Positions 34,733-47,245 of a DNA stretch of 64,000 nt are shown piece by piece. The notes below the pieces were generated by a model. That model had not been told where the DNA came from and ran no database searches. It was given only the letters and a program-made list of their open reading frames with translations. Source of the stretch: Formicarius rufipectus (taxonomy: Eukaryota > Chordata > Aves > Passeriformes > Formicariidae); contig VXAU01003156.1 in NCBI GenBank assembly GCA_013399695.1, forward strand, positions 1,810,219-1,874,218, read 5' to 3'. Numbering within the stretch: the stretch's first letter is position 1; every line of letters begins with the position of its first letter. A program made the translations under genes and the position numbers.

Positions 34733-37589
34733 GCACTGACATGTTATTACTGATGTGCTTTCCCACCAAAGGCAGACCTAAATACATTCTGCATGTAACA
34801 AAGGTTGTGCAACTGTACAGTTTATAATTTAAAGAACAGTTTTCAGCAAAATTACATCTCGACTACTCCATTTTTCTCTATAAGAACTGCAAACCACGTT
34901 ACAAAACTGTAACTGATAACACATACTGTACCCAGAAAAGAACTTGTTGAAAACACCTTTAAAACACTTAAAAATATAAATGCCAATAAAGTGCAACCCT
35001 TTGTTGTACTTTGCAGTGCTCTGATTGTGTCAGCAGAAATTCCTTTCCAATTTATTTGTTTACAAGTACCTTAGCAGATCGGAATTTTGTTGACCCCTGT
35101 ACCTAAAAATGATGCAAGCACACCCATTCTGCCCCTCACACAATCTTGTTCGAATGCATATGAGGGCAATTACTGCTGGACAGCTCTCTGATGAATAACT
35201 GTGCTCTTTGCTGGGCTTGTCCCATTGATCACTGGCCAGCAGCACAATTAATGAAGTAGTGCTGTCCACAGAGCACGTGGACAACCAGCCTGAACTAGAG
35301 GTGGCAAGTCTGGTAGATCCAGTACATTTTAATCTTTCTGCCAGCTCAGAAGATCAAAGGAAATCCTGGGGACAGTCTCCACATGCCAGCACTGGGTCCC
35401 ACGGCACCCCAACCACGTTACCAACCTGAGACCTGACAGTGCATTAATGCAACCCAGTTGGACGCTTCATTTCCACACGATGCACTGCCTTGTGCTCAAA
35501 ACATTATCTACATTTCTGAAAGGTAGAATTGATTAAAGTTGTTGGTTCTACCAGAATTCATTTGACAATAACAGCCATAAATTTAGTGCACTCTGAAGTG
35601 TTGCTTAATAATTCCATAACATTTAGGAGAGGAACAATCAATCTAGGAAGTGTCCCACCTCTTCAGTACAACAAAGAGTGTATTAAAGCAGAGTCATGAG
35701 CAGCAAGTCTGGAGCTTTCCCACAACATTTTAGAGTAATTTTAACTGGTGCTTTTAGAGTTGTGCTAACAAACAGGTCTAGGCAGAATATTTTCTTTATT
35801 TCTAGGATATATTATGACCCATTCTTTTAGTGAAGTTCTCAGAAGAGAGAAAGTTCATTTGGTAGAAAAATGTTTTCAGGAACACCAGCAAGCCGTTCTG
35901 TCATCCTTGGAAATGTCTGTGCTTCCACTCTGAATTATGAGACAATTCAAACTGCATCTTAGGCCCTGGACCAACCCCCACAATATTCACAGCAGGGTCT
36001 GTCCTCAGTTCTGCCTTTCCTTCCTCTCATTTGAGGCTGATCCTTCCTGGCAGCCAGAGGAGACACAGCACAGTAGAGATGCTCCACTGGGATCAAATAA
36101 TCACCCCTCAATTGCACTACCTTCACCAAGCAGAAGCAACACAGGGAAGTTAAAACATGGTAAGAAAAGAAAAAAAGAATGTGCTGTTCTCCCTCCTTTG
36201 AGGGACATGAGAAGCTGGGAAAAATGGTTGAAAGCACCTCAGTGGTTCTCATCACTAGTCATCAATGAAGACCAGTGCAATGGCATGACAACAGGATCCA
36301 GATCTCTACCAGAGCCCCCGTGAAGGGCACTAATCCAGGGGCTTCCAGGGAACAAGGGCTGAGCCACCACTGAGACCACTCACTTCAAATCTTTGGCATT
36401 TTATCTCCATCTTTAGAGATTTTGTAATACCAACACCTGGCACAGAACTGTTCTTATCCACACAGGAGGATATTTATAGCTCATGAACCTGTCAAAGAAC
36501 TACCAAAGACCACACATACAAAAACCCACAACGACTCACTGGTGAGATTCAGAATATCTAATGAATCCACTTAGTTGAAATTCCTTATTTGCTTTGCTAA
36601 TGTGTAAAAAAACCCCAAACCAACTTAATATGAGAACTTCAGAAAAGACATGTAGCCACCTAAAGATTACATAAAGAACCCTCAAATATTAGAATATTTT
36701 TCCTTTCCCAAAGGGACATACCAAGTATCTGGAACAGTTTGATAGAAATGAGACAAACCCGTCACTGCCTCTGGAAAAATGAGAATGTATCAAATCATTC
36801 AACATGGACTGAGGTCTGTTACCAATATATTTGCTCAGTGCTTTAAAGGTGCATTTTTTCAGAGCTGGAGGAAAACCCAAACCACAATTTAACAGGGTGA
36901 CAAAGGGAACTTACAAGCACAAGGCAACCTCAGACCTCTAAGTGATTACTACAGTCCAAACATTACAACTCCATGATCAAAAGGATGAGTTTGCCCAAAA
37001 GATAGAAACAGCATCAAGCTAGGACAAAAATTAAGGGTGAGGGGAGTAACTCAGATATCTAAAGTGCTCCCTGGGAAGAGTCACAGCACACCAGAAACTC
37101 AGAGGAACCCATCAAGGGTGTGTTGATGCCACACCTACAGCAACGAGCTCAGCTGAGGACAATTGCAGCAAGAAAGTCGGGGAAGGGAAGCTGAGGCCAA
37201 GGAGAATGGGATTTATTTTAACATCACGAGTGATAAATCTCTGCCAGAAATCACCACCTGAAGGCTCCTGTTTACCTGGTCTGTGGCTGGCCCGTTGCAG
37301 TGGGTCACGGTGCAGGGCACAGGGTGACACCAGGGCAGGGTCCCCACGGGCACTGAGCTGGCTCTGCCCCAGCCAGCACTAACCCTGCACCTCAAGGAAA
37401 TTAAGACCCAGAGAGGGTCCCAAGGGAGGTGTCATTAAACCTACTGTAGCATCTCACTGACACCACCAGAACACTGCCAGGAGTGGAGGTCCCCTCCCTG
37501 TTTGGCCCAGCACTGTTTGACGCAGCCCATGAGCTGCTTGGACCTCTAAACAAGTCCCAGGTGAGTCTGGTCTGCCTTGACCTGCATCA
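34733..37589. other. Unique noncoding sequence
   Basis: No supported gene. AT-rich at 34790-35000, GC-richer at 37080-37400. Overlapping frames on both strands around 35937-36323 are unrecognised. Confidence 0.5.
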
Positions 37590-37635
37590 CAGACATTCTC
37601 TTATTGCTCTCCCAGACATTCTCTTATTGCTCTCC
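37590..37635. repeat. Perfect 23-bp tandem duplication
   Basis: The unit CAGACATTCTCTTATTGCTC plus TCC occurs twice in a row (37590-37612 and 37613-37635) without a mismatch, which suggests a recent slippage duplication or an assembly stutter. Confidence 0.95.
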
Positions 37636-38059
37636 ATTTTCAAGTGGTTTGCCTGACATCTCTCTGCATGAAACCATTCCAACTTTCAAGTGTTTCCTAA
37701 AAGCACCAGGACTGCTCAGCACACCACCCCAGGCAACAACCACATCACCACCCAGCTCTCTGTTGGAGCTGATAAGCACAGTCCCATGAAACACCTGGGC
37801 CTCCTGAGGCTGTCAAGGTACAGAAAACCTTAGGATAAAGCTTCCCAGGCACCCTGAAGCACTGCTGTCTTCCCAGTCACCCAGCTCTGGAGGGAGATTT
37901 GCTGTCTCTCAGGTTATCTCATGGTGAGCTAAGCCCAGCTCAGGGCCCAGGAATGGATTATCCCCATGGGCAGTTTGCTAAGGCTGTTCTCAGCCTCCCC
38001 AAACCCTTCACTCTTCAAGACTTTGCTTCCCAGTGGTGAGAGGGGAAGCTGTGCCATCA
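37636..38059. other. Unique noncoding sequence
   Basis: Nothing supported beyond short chance frames. Confidence 0.45.
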
Positions 38060-38440
38060 GGCTGTCTTGCTCTGGGATTTTTAATTAGGCTTTATATTGC
38101 CTTTGGTTTCAAGGGCATGTTTAACAGCCTAAGGCTAACACAGTGGGATTTCTTATTTGTCTATTTACTTTACATTAGAATAAAAGTGACACAGCAGAAC
38201 CAATGTGGATTTTGGAAGTTTCTTCTCATTCTGTTTTAATAGAAAGTTTAATAAGGGAATCATGATTTTCAGTAATGAAATGGAAGACTATAGAAGTAGC
38301 ATTATATACTGGCAGTGGATTGAATCACAGTTTGCACTTAATTATGAAGACAGCCTTTATGAGATTACCCATGCAAATTTGTTGTCTCTTTCCTATGTGT
38401 TTAAGGATTGCAGAGCCAAAAGGCATTTGTATTGTAAATT
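38060..38440. other. AT-rich block resembling a conserved noncoding element
   Basis: Repeat-free, with TTTTTAATTAGGC, a CATGCAAATT octamer-like POU site (ATGCAAAT at about 38370), AATCATGATTTTC and TGCACTTAATTATG. The combination of an octamer with TAAT cores is typical of neural and developmental enhancers. Two frames (38033-38239 and 38205-38444) are open but look incidental. Conservation would have to be shown by alignment. Confidence 0.3.
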
Positions 38441-38748
38441 GTGAATGAGAAGACAGCAGCACCCAGTCATAACACCAGTTAAAATCATCTCTTAGAAGTG
38501 TGCCTAAAAGCCTTTTCCTTATAATGGACCACTTTACCAGCTTAGTGTACCAGTTCAGCTGCAGAGATTCATTCTACCATGACATTTTGCATCCAGACTC
38601 TTTTGGAGAAAATAATATGCATGTAAAATATCACTAGAAAGGATTCTCATGGGAAAAAAAGCTTATAATGGGCCACTGAGGATGGATAGATAGGAGCTGG
38701 CAGAAGGAATAACCAAAATGACAGTCCTCCAAGACAGCAGAAGCCTCA

Positions 38749-38787
38749 GAAAAAAAAAGAAAAAAAAAAAGAAAGAAAGTATATATA
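38749..38787. repeat. A-rich/GAAA simple repeat with (TA) end
   Basis: Two A runs separated by G, then GAAAGAAAG and TATATATA; directly readable low-complexity sequence. Confidence 0.85.
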
Positions 38788-41700
38788 CCAGATATTTCTA
38801 TCACGTGTTCTCGGCATAAGCAGTATAAGGGCAGCAGGAACTGGTGAGATAGCTCTGTGTCAAATGCTGGAGGTCAGAAAGAGGAGACTGTTGGTGCAAA
38901 CCATTTATCCATTGGCCTGGAAGACCTGCAACCAAATTACAAATGGCAAAGTCCCACATCCAGTCTCATATAGCCTCTTCTCTTTATTTGGCTAAGTTTT
39001 TTTTCCAGGAAAAGAGAAAATCTGACCTTCAAGAGCTATACAGTAAAAGCAATAAAAACATTTCAAAGATGCAGTTAAAACAAGTTCTTTCCAAATGCTT
39101 TTTCCTTTTGGTTTTCTGAAAGGGCTGTTGAAGGGAATTGTCACAGCAGGAGTCACAGTCTCTGGCAGTCACCCTTGCACAGTCAGGGGAAGAACTTCTG
39201 AGTGGGAACAGGTGGGATGCAGTGATGGCAAGTGAACTCAAATGGGGTATTGCTCCTGCTATCAGCATGGGTGCTGTTTGCAAGGCCCAGCATAAATGGG
39301 TCCTACCAGCTCACTGTCCCACTCAAGATTCTCTTATGTAGGGACACAATTTGTAATCAACAAAATGTGCTCACAGAAACCCAAACCAACCCACTGTTAC
39401 AGGAAGGCACCATCTTGAGCAAACTTTACAGGCATTTTCAAGAATGTTTGGGATGAACTTTAGTTAAAGCAGCCCATGAAGGAATAGGAATATATGTTTT
39501 GAGATTATTTAACTCTCCTTTGTAACCAGCTACCATTTGTCCAATGCCCAGAACCCACTGTCAGTTGAGATTTTTTTTTTCCTATCATGATTTTTAACAT
39601 TTGTTCCCCTTAAATACATTTACAGGCACCATTTAAAAGTGGCTTCTTCATTCCAAGGGAACAGAACACAATAGCAGAAGACATTAGGCAGTAATATGCA
39701 AGCTGTATGCAAAGGAAACCTGCCAAAACTAGTTTTTCCTTCTGTCTGCAAGGCAGCAGGTTTGGCTTTTTGTTTTTTTTTCTTGACCTGTCTCACTTGA
39801 GGGCTTGTATGAGTACACAGCAAAGAGGCAAAAATCTCATTTTGCCCTATTTCAGGCTGTCATCAGCTTTACTGCCAGGACACCAAAGCCTTCTCCAGGA
39901 TGTTTTGTGAGTCCACAGGTGTGTCCCACACTCAGGGCTGGGCAGGCACAGCTTTCCAGCATCATTTCCATGGCTTCAAACCCTGGTGTTGGAACTGAGG
40001 AATGGAGACCTGACTGCAGCAGCACAAGGGCACCTCTCCCCTGCTCTTTCCCAGGGCTGTAACCATCAGAATCCACAAGTTTCACTTGGTGTCTCTTCCA
40101 TATGTGGCTTTCCCCTCCGATTTATCATTTGCTTCATAGAAGATGCCCCTAATCCAAATACCTCAAGTCAGGGAAGGTAATAACACAACACAAATGTAAG
40201 TTGTCTTACCTTCCCAGGGCCTCACAACATGTAAAAAGGTTTTATGTCTCCAGATGCCTATATTGCTGAATTTAAAATAAAAGCAGCATTATTTCTAGTT
40301 CTACTGGACAACTGACTTGATGTGATTTATCCTCACAGAAAACCCTGTTCTTCAAAGAGAACACTTTCACTTCAGTCTTAAAGAAAAAAAACCCAAAGAA
40401 CCACACAGATAAAAATATGTTTTGAGGCTCTACAACACAAATTAAGTTAGCACAGCAGGGCTTTCACTGTAATAACTGAACTTGTCAGTTCACATCATTG
40501 ACTGACATAAGATTTCATGGGGCTTAACTGATCAATATAATAACAACTTGGAAGGCTCTGCAGGAATAGCCCAGTCTTAATTTGAGGTCACTTCTCATTC
40601 CTTTTAAGTCTCATTAGCAGAAGCCCATGTAAATGCAAAACTGTGAAGACAAAAGCAGAAAGCTTTCCATCAACAGCAAGGCCAGGAGGACTAAGCCCAA
40701 GAGCCCCTTGTCCAGCTGCTCTGTGTGCCTCCCCCTGCCCTCTGCTCCGGGGCTCTGCCATGGCACACAGAGTTGGGCCACCTTGGGCGATAAGGAGTTT
40801 AAAAAGTGGCTGAGCTTCCAAGGAAGGGATACTTCTTGCAAACATACCAGGGCATCAGCTGTAGCAAAACTCCCAAGAGAATTTTGTCACTATCACTGCA
40901 CCCAAGCTCTTTATTTTTACATTGCCCAAGATGAGCAATTTAACAGGGAGGCCACAGAAACATTACCAAAAAATCTTATAATTCCATATGGAACAGAAGC
41001 ATATGAAGATATGCTTCAAGGTGCCTGCTTCCAATTTCAACCAGAATAGACTGTTTACTCTGTTTCATCTGTTGCAGACCAGCTGTCAAGCTACAGAAAG
41101 ATTGCTGAATCCAGCTCTGAAATCTCACTCTGCCCAGCTCTGTCAAACACCATTAGTTTTCTGTAGTGCAGCTGATCAAACCATTAGGATGATCAGAGTG
41201 GCCAGTGCTGGGAGGGAGCAGAGGTGCAGGCCCTGACATTCCAGCTGTGGCTTCACAGCTCAAGGAGCGTAGCATTTTTCAGCCACCCAAGGACTAAGCA
41301 AAAATCTTACAAGTTACAAATCTTACCAGTTACAATCTTGCCTTCTCTCCTGAGAAAGGCAGATATTCACAACTTTCACTCAGGTAAAGATCTGTGCTTT
41401 GGTAATTAACTTTGGGCTGTCACTACATCCATATACATTGAGATGCAACTTCCTATGCTAAATTGTTTTCCTTATTAGCACCAGGTCTATGTCTGACCAT
41501 CCATTTTCCCTGTGTTTATAACCACAAAGGCCATCCTAGCCACTGCTCATCCACAGTGTGCTCTCAGCTTCTGCTGATATCTGCACACAAACTCTTATTT
41601 TCTTACAGTAGATTGACAAAAAAATATCCCTCCCTGCCAAGCCTTAAGACAAATTTTGAACATGGAAGCTCCCAGATACACAACTTAAGATAGAGCCACG

Positions 41701-44700
41701 ACTCCTCAGGTATGGGCACCTTTATAGGAACAAGAACAGCTTTCACATGGCCAATTTTTGCTGGTTGACAGTTCACAACTCCTGCATCATGGAAAGCTCC
41801 CTCAGCAGATGCTCTGCTGGCTTTTGAAATAGGGAAGAAGGTTTGCATTTTACTAGGAATAATCCATATCCATAGCTTTCACTCTGCTTTTTATTGCATC
41901 AATACTGAAGAGTGACTCCAAGGCCACCCATGCCTGTGTGAAACTGCTGAGCCCAGCTCAGATACCAAAGGTGCTCACACTTCAAGAGCTGGGTGGGTGA
42001 TCACATGGGCAAGCAAAGCCCAGCAGTGCCATTGTCCTTCTGCACCACTCAAACCCCAGACACTGCTTGTTCTTCAAGGTACTGTACTGTCCATCAAGAC
42101 CTAACACGTCCTGCCTGATCCTCTCAGGAGTTCCCTTCCATATGGACAGCACTAGGACATTCGTAGAAGACCACCAGCAGCTATGGAAGGCCTCCTCCCT
42201 GCAGATCTTTGCCCCATCACCACCCAGTGCCATCCAGGCAGGGGTTTAGCATCAGTTTTATTCCCCATCAATACTTTTGGCATGGATTCCTTTTTGACAA
42301 ACTGCATCTTTTGCAAGTCCCTATTCACACATTGTTCTTAAAGTCATGAAACAGAAGGGAACAAGTCAAAACCATCTAATGTTATTATTTCTCAGTTCTG
42401 TGCTTTTGTTTAAAGGAAAGCTAAGAAGTTAGTAGTCATCTGGTTGTAGATACCATATCAAATACTGCTAAACAGAGTTCATCTTTCAATACAGTAGTCC
42501 AGATCCAATAAAACACTTAAAAATGACACTACAAAAAATAAAATATATTAAAAAAATACATTCATTAAGTTCTGTGGTATAATTTGAAAATAAAGTAGTT
42601 GTGCAGATAATTGCCAAATTTCCATATTTATAAGAAGATGGCACATATGGGGATAATAGCAAAAATGGAAGTACTGCTTTCCTATTAATATGGAAATTCA
42701 GAAATTATTGGAGTTATCTGTTATAAATCAACCTTCTCATTTTTTGCTGATGGAAAGGCCATTTATGCACCACAATAAATTCCCAAACTCCTAATGCAAC
42801 TCCACTTTTCCTCTGATAAATCAGTGCAATGGTTGTCATGCTTATCCTCACATTTGGCAGTTCTGCTCTTAGATTGAAATGGGTCAAACCAACACTTGGT
42901 GCAACACCACCAGAGGGTTTTTTTTGGAATTAGAGCAGAGGATTTGCTCACAGCCTTGTGAGTCTCACAGCAGCTCAGCTCAGCTGCCCCAAAGAGATGT
43001 TTCCCAGCCACAGAGCAGCAGCATCATTCACCTAAACTGACCAAAGCAGGCCATGCAATTCTGAGGCAAGATCTGGTGTGCTTGCACTGTGGGAATGATC
43101 TTATGGAAGCTGCCAAGAACAGGAGATTTTTCAAGGATTTGTTTCAATAACAAGAATTGCACATTGCTTGATACTCAGCGTGACACCAGCCTATCCCTCT
43201 TCCACAGAGGAGTGCAACAGGGGGTGCCTTCTTCTGGAGCACAAGAGCCATCTGTCATTGTCCAGATACCAGTTGGTAGGTGCTGAAATTGCAGTACTTT
43301 TTCAAGTGTTGGCTCCCTGAAGATATTGCTCCTCTTTCCCAAAAGTGGTTTCAGAGTTCTGCAACACCTCTAGAGGACGTGGCAGTTGATGTGAGACAGT
43401 AGCTTACACCTGTCACAGATCTCCTGATCTCTCTAGATGCAAAAGTTCTATGTAACAAAAAGGGCACTCACTGACAATTGGTGTTGTTCCTCCAGTTTAT
43501 CCACATATAGAACTTGTCCTTTCTCACATCAACATCAGAGCCTACCTGGGTGAGATATTTGCTGCTCTAAATTAAGGTGGGCACTAAGCCTATTGACACT
43601 GTGCCTGCATTTAGCTCTTCACAGGGTGAGCCACAAGTAACACAACTGAAACCTCAGAAGTTCTCGGGCTCTGCAGTGGAGTTTCACATCCCTGGAATGA
43701 TCTCTCTCCCAAGATGCTGCTACTTTCATCAAATGTTGGAATAGGGTGCCGCCAGGCCCCTGCAGGTAGCACCTGCTTGCTGCCCAGCCTGTGAGACAGG
43801 GGGCTGGAAAAACATCACAGCAGCAACCAAACGTGGACAGTAACACCCTTCTCTTTTACCACAACACTAATTCACACATAGGAGGTGAAATGCTGAAGCT
43901 GCATCCAACAGCATCAGCTTCACAAAACTGTTTACAGGGGACACTTGCACCCTGAGAAAGTCAAACTAGAGGCTGCTCCCCTCCTCAGCAGTAAGATAAG
44001 CACAAATGAGGAAAAGATGGTTCTCACCTGTGGTGAGGATAAATTTATTCTTCCCAGGAAGACACTTAGAAGAAAATTTTACTTTTATTCTGCGTGTTAT
44101 AAAGTTCTAAGTCCATCAAGATCTTTACAGGACCCTCAGTCTACCTGCTCAGAGGAAAAGCTTTCCCATCAACATTTCCTTCTCCTGCCAGACTCCAAAG
44201 TCTCTCGTGCACAGCTCCCACAGCACAGAGCAGGCAGCTGGGACAGGGGGCCTGGGAGTGCTTTATGCAGCACAGAACAGATATATTCTCCCAACTAAAC
44301 CAGTTCCACAGGCAAGGCTGCAAACAGTACCAAAGCCCAACCAGCTTGTCACCACTCCACACCTCGGGCCAGAAATCCCACCAGTATCCTTTATACTCTT
44401 CCTTGTCACCCTGGCTGGGTTTAACATGTGTGGCTTCAAGCTCAACCCTTACCTCTCCCCCAGATCCAAAAAATTAAAGCAATGGTCACATTTGAAGAGG
44501 GGAAGATCCAGAAAAAACCTCCTGCAGAGGTTAATGAGGAGCCCTGAGCTCTGCTGGTACCTCCTGCCCCTCTGCTGCTCTGCATTTTGAGCCACAGAGA
44601 GCCCCATGCCATGCCCATTGTGCTTCCCCTCCCACCACAGCACTCCACATCCAAAGCATATGCCAGTTTAAAGGTCAAACAAAATGATGACATGAATAAT

Positions 44701-46985
44701 TTGTTTCAGTAATTTAGAAACACTGGTTTATTGTGATCATTGCTGCAAACCCCTTTTGTATTTACAACTGTGATCTTTCTGACATCTGAATAATTTATAG
44801 CCAGTGATCAGTGGTGCATGGGCCAGAGAATCAGGAAAATTAGCTTCTCCAGTGCTCCCTGACTTAAAGAGAACATGTTTTCCTATCCAATTACACTGTT
44901 TCTCTGAGGTTTGGTTTTTGAATAAACAGAAGTACCAGGCCAAAAGATTCTGAACATCCACCTTGAACAGGAGCAGCAAGATGATCTGCACTTAAGATGC
45001 AGCAATACAGACACACCTGTAAGACATGCCAATGGATTCCACCTTCCTTACAGGAATCCAGAAAGTGTCCAGAAGATGGGAAGAGCTGTCTTTTTCACCA
45101 ACCCACACTGTGTTGCAATTTAAAACCATAACCAAACAACAACAAGAAAAACAAACAAACCCCCCCAAACCAGACACTTCACAGCCTGTTACACAGTAAA
45201 ATGAACAAAGAGAAGGAGCTGAGGATGAAAAGAACTACACCTCGTGATACTCAACTGCAGGCAACAGGAATCCTGAGGGACACTGAGGAAAGCCCTGTAA
45301 CTTCAGAGATCCAGAATAAGGTGTCCTGTGAATACTGAAGACAAACCAGCAGACAGATGGGAGATTGGTAGCACTAAAACTGGGGGTGGGGGAGGAAAGA
45401 GGTTGAAAATGTGGCAGGTTTTATAAAAGGGCATTAGAGCCTGAGGCAAATACCAAAGGAACTTTCATTGGCCATCTCATGGGCTGACATCCTCTTACAA
45501 GCCTTCCTAGGCAGAGATAATCATGCCCAGAACTTCCAAGGAACACCAATCAATGAGACCAATACAGTTTAGAGATAAGGTAACAAAAATCAGGAATTTT
45601 GATTTAACTTAAGGCAAGCTACCAAAACAGGGGATACTGTAATCAAGATGCAGTCATGGCAAGCAAGGCTGGAGGGGACCTTTCCTTAAGAGGCAGCAGT
45701 ATCTGGACCAACACTGACAGCAGTGGGCTTAAGGGACTCATCAACAACTTCTATTCCAGCCTAGAGCTGCAATGTCTTCCACTAAGGAGCTCAAACAGTG
45801 TGTGCAGTGCATTACAATTCAGCTTCTGCAAGATCGAGGCAGGTACTGAGGCAACCTGCCCTCCAGGACATCTCCTGCACACACAGCACCTCAAACAAGG
45901 CAGAATTTTCCAAGGTCCAACAGGTGTTTAAGAAAAGAACCAAAAAAAAAAAAGCAATCAAAAATGCCAGGTCTGCTCCGCTGCCCAGCCATGCAGAACA
46001 CACCCACGAGGTTTATGAACCCTGTCTCAGGAACCCACCACCTGAGTAGAAGCAGTGTGCAATATTCCTCGGCCACAACCAAGAGGCAGATGTGAGCCAG
46101 GCCTCATTCCCCCTCCCAAGAAAGGCAGAGACAGAGCAAACAGGTGCTCTGGCTGGGCCCAGTCTTCCCTCAAGAACAAGGCAGAGCATGGAACTGCCTT
46201 TTGATTGACCTTCAGTGCTGTTCTTTGAGTCCCTTCCTTCCCATCAGGCTTAGGTCAAAGCTGAGTTGCAGATCCTGGAGGGCACTTTCCCAGTTAATGT
46301 TGGATTGAAGCAGCAGTGCATAATGGGGAGGCCAAAGTAGCTTCCAGCACAGTTTCCAGAGGCTAAAAAGCTGGAGAAGATGCTCTTTAAAATTCCTTAT
46401 AGAGGGATATTAGAGGAGCACTAGGGTATGATGCCGCTACATTTGCGGAGCAGGAGAGTTTTAGCACGGTGAAAAAAAAGGCAGGCATTAAGATGCTTAT
46501 GCTTTAACAACTGAAAAACAGGAAAAAATATGCTGATCCTACACAATCTCCAATGGAACAGGCAGAAAAGCAAAAGACATTATGTGTGGCCCAGCAGCTG
46601 CAGTACTTTGAGCTGCCAAAGCCCAAACTTATAGAATAGCCCTTTTGCTGCTGGAAATCTGTAAGACACTCCAGCATCTGTTAGAACAAGATGTTTGTTT
46701 ACCACATTCCCCTACAAAACAGAACCATGTTTCTTACCTAATGTACTGAAGAATTTTTAGATGAAAGAGGGATGTTTATGAGATCCATGCATGGTATAAT
46801 TGAAAGAATATTTCTGGATAAAGATACCATATGTTTTGTATTTCTATCGAACATATAAATATCTCTGTAACAGTTTGGGCCCATAAATACCATGACTGGG
46901 AAGAGTCTTATGCATTTGCTTAAGGCTTTTATTACTTTCAATTATCAGTCTGCTAACAGCATCTCATTTTTCTCCCTCTCCACAG
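38788..46985. other. Unique noncoding sequence
   Basis: Over 8 kb without a recognisable gene or transposon. A 16-bp tandem repeat (AAATCTTAC(A/C)AGTTAC, two copies and part of a third) lies at 41302-41340. An acceptor-like TTTCATCTGTTGCAG near 41076 is followed by an open frame (TSCQATERLLNPALKSHS...) but no good donor. Overlapping frames at 44141-44693 on both strands are unrecognised. CAA/CAAAC-rich simple sequence lies at 45137-45171. Confidence 0.5.
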
Positions 46986-47245
46986 CAGCATTTCCCAAGG
47001 ATAAATTCTGAGAAGTCAAGAAGATCACTGGACTGTGTCCAGAAGTGAGCAGTGCTGGGGCAGAGGCAGCAACTCCTGCCCCTCCCCAAATGCCAGGAGT
47101 TCTCTGCAGGATTTATTTGCTGTCTCAGTTGCAAGGGATGATGGGGACAGCCTTAAAAACGCCAACCTCCAGGAAGTCTCAGCTGCACCACAGAGCTGTG
47201 TAATGCAATCCTTCCTGCACAGCACATCAGCAGGAAGAGTGCAAT
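46986..47245 (+). other. Candidate exon, possibly noncoding or UTR
   Basis: A strong polypyrimidine acceptor (TTTTTCTCCCTCTCCACAG, ending 46985) and a GTAAGC donor at 47246 bracket 260 bp. No frame is open across the whole segment. One frame is open from about 47035 to the donor and beyond, with a plausible-looking stretch SLQDLFAVSVARDDGDSLKN. It could be an exon of a long noncoding RNA, or a first coding exon part, or a chance pair. Confidence 0.2.

Noticed and set aside
36000..36323. 128-codon plus frame and opposing 98-codon minus frame
   Set aside because: Mutually antisense, no motif and no splice or promoter context.
41077..41236. Good acceptor followed by open frame TSCQATERLLNPALKSHS...
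   Set aside because: No convincing donor; the only candidate is a weak GAG|GTGCAG.
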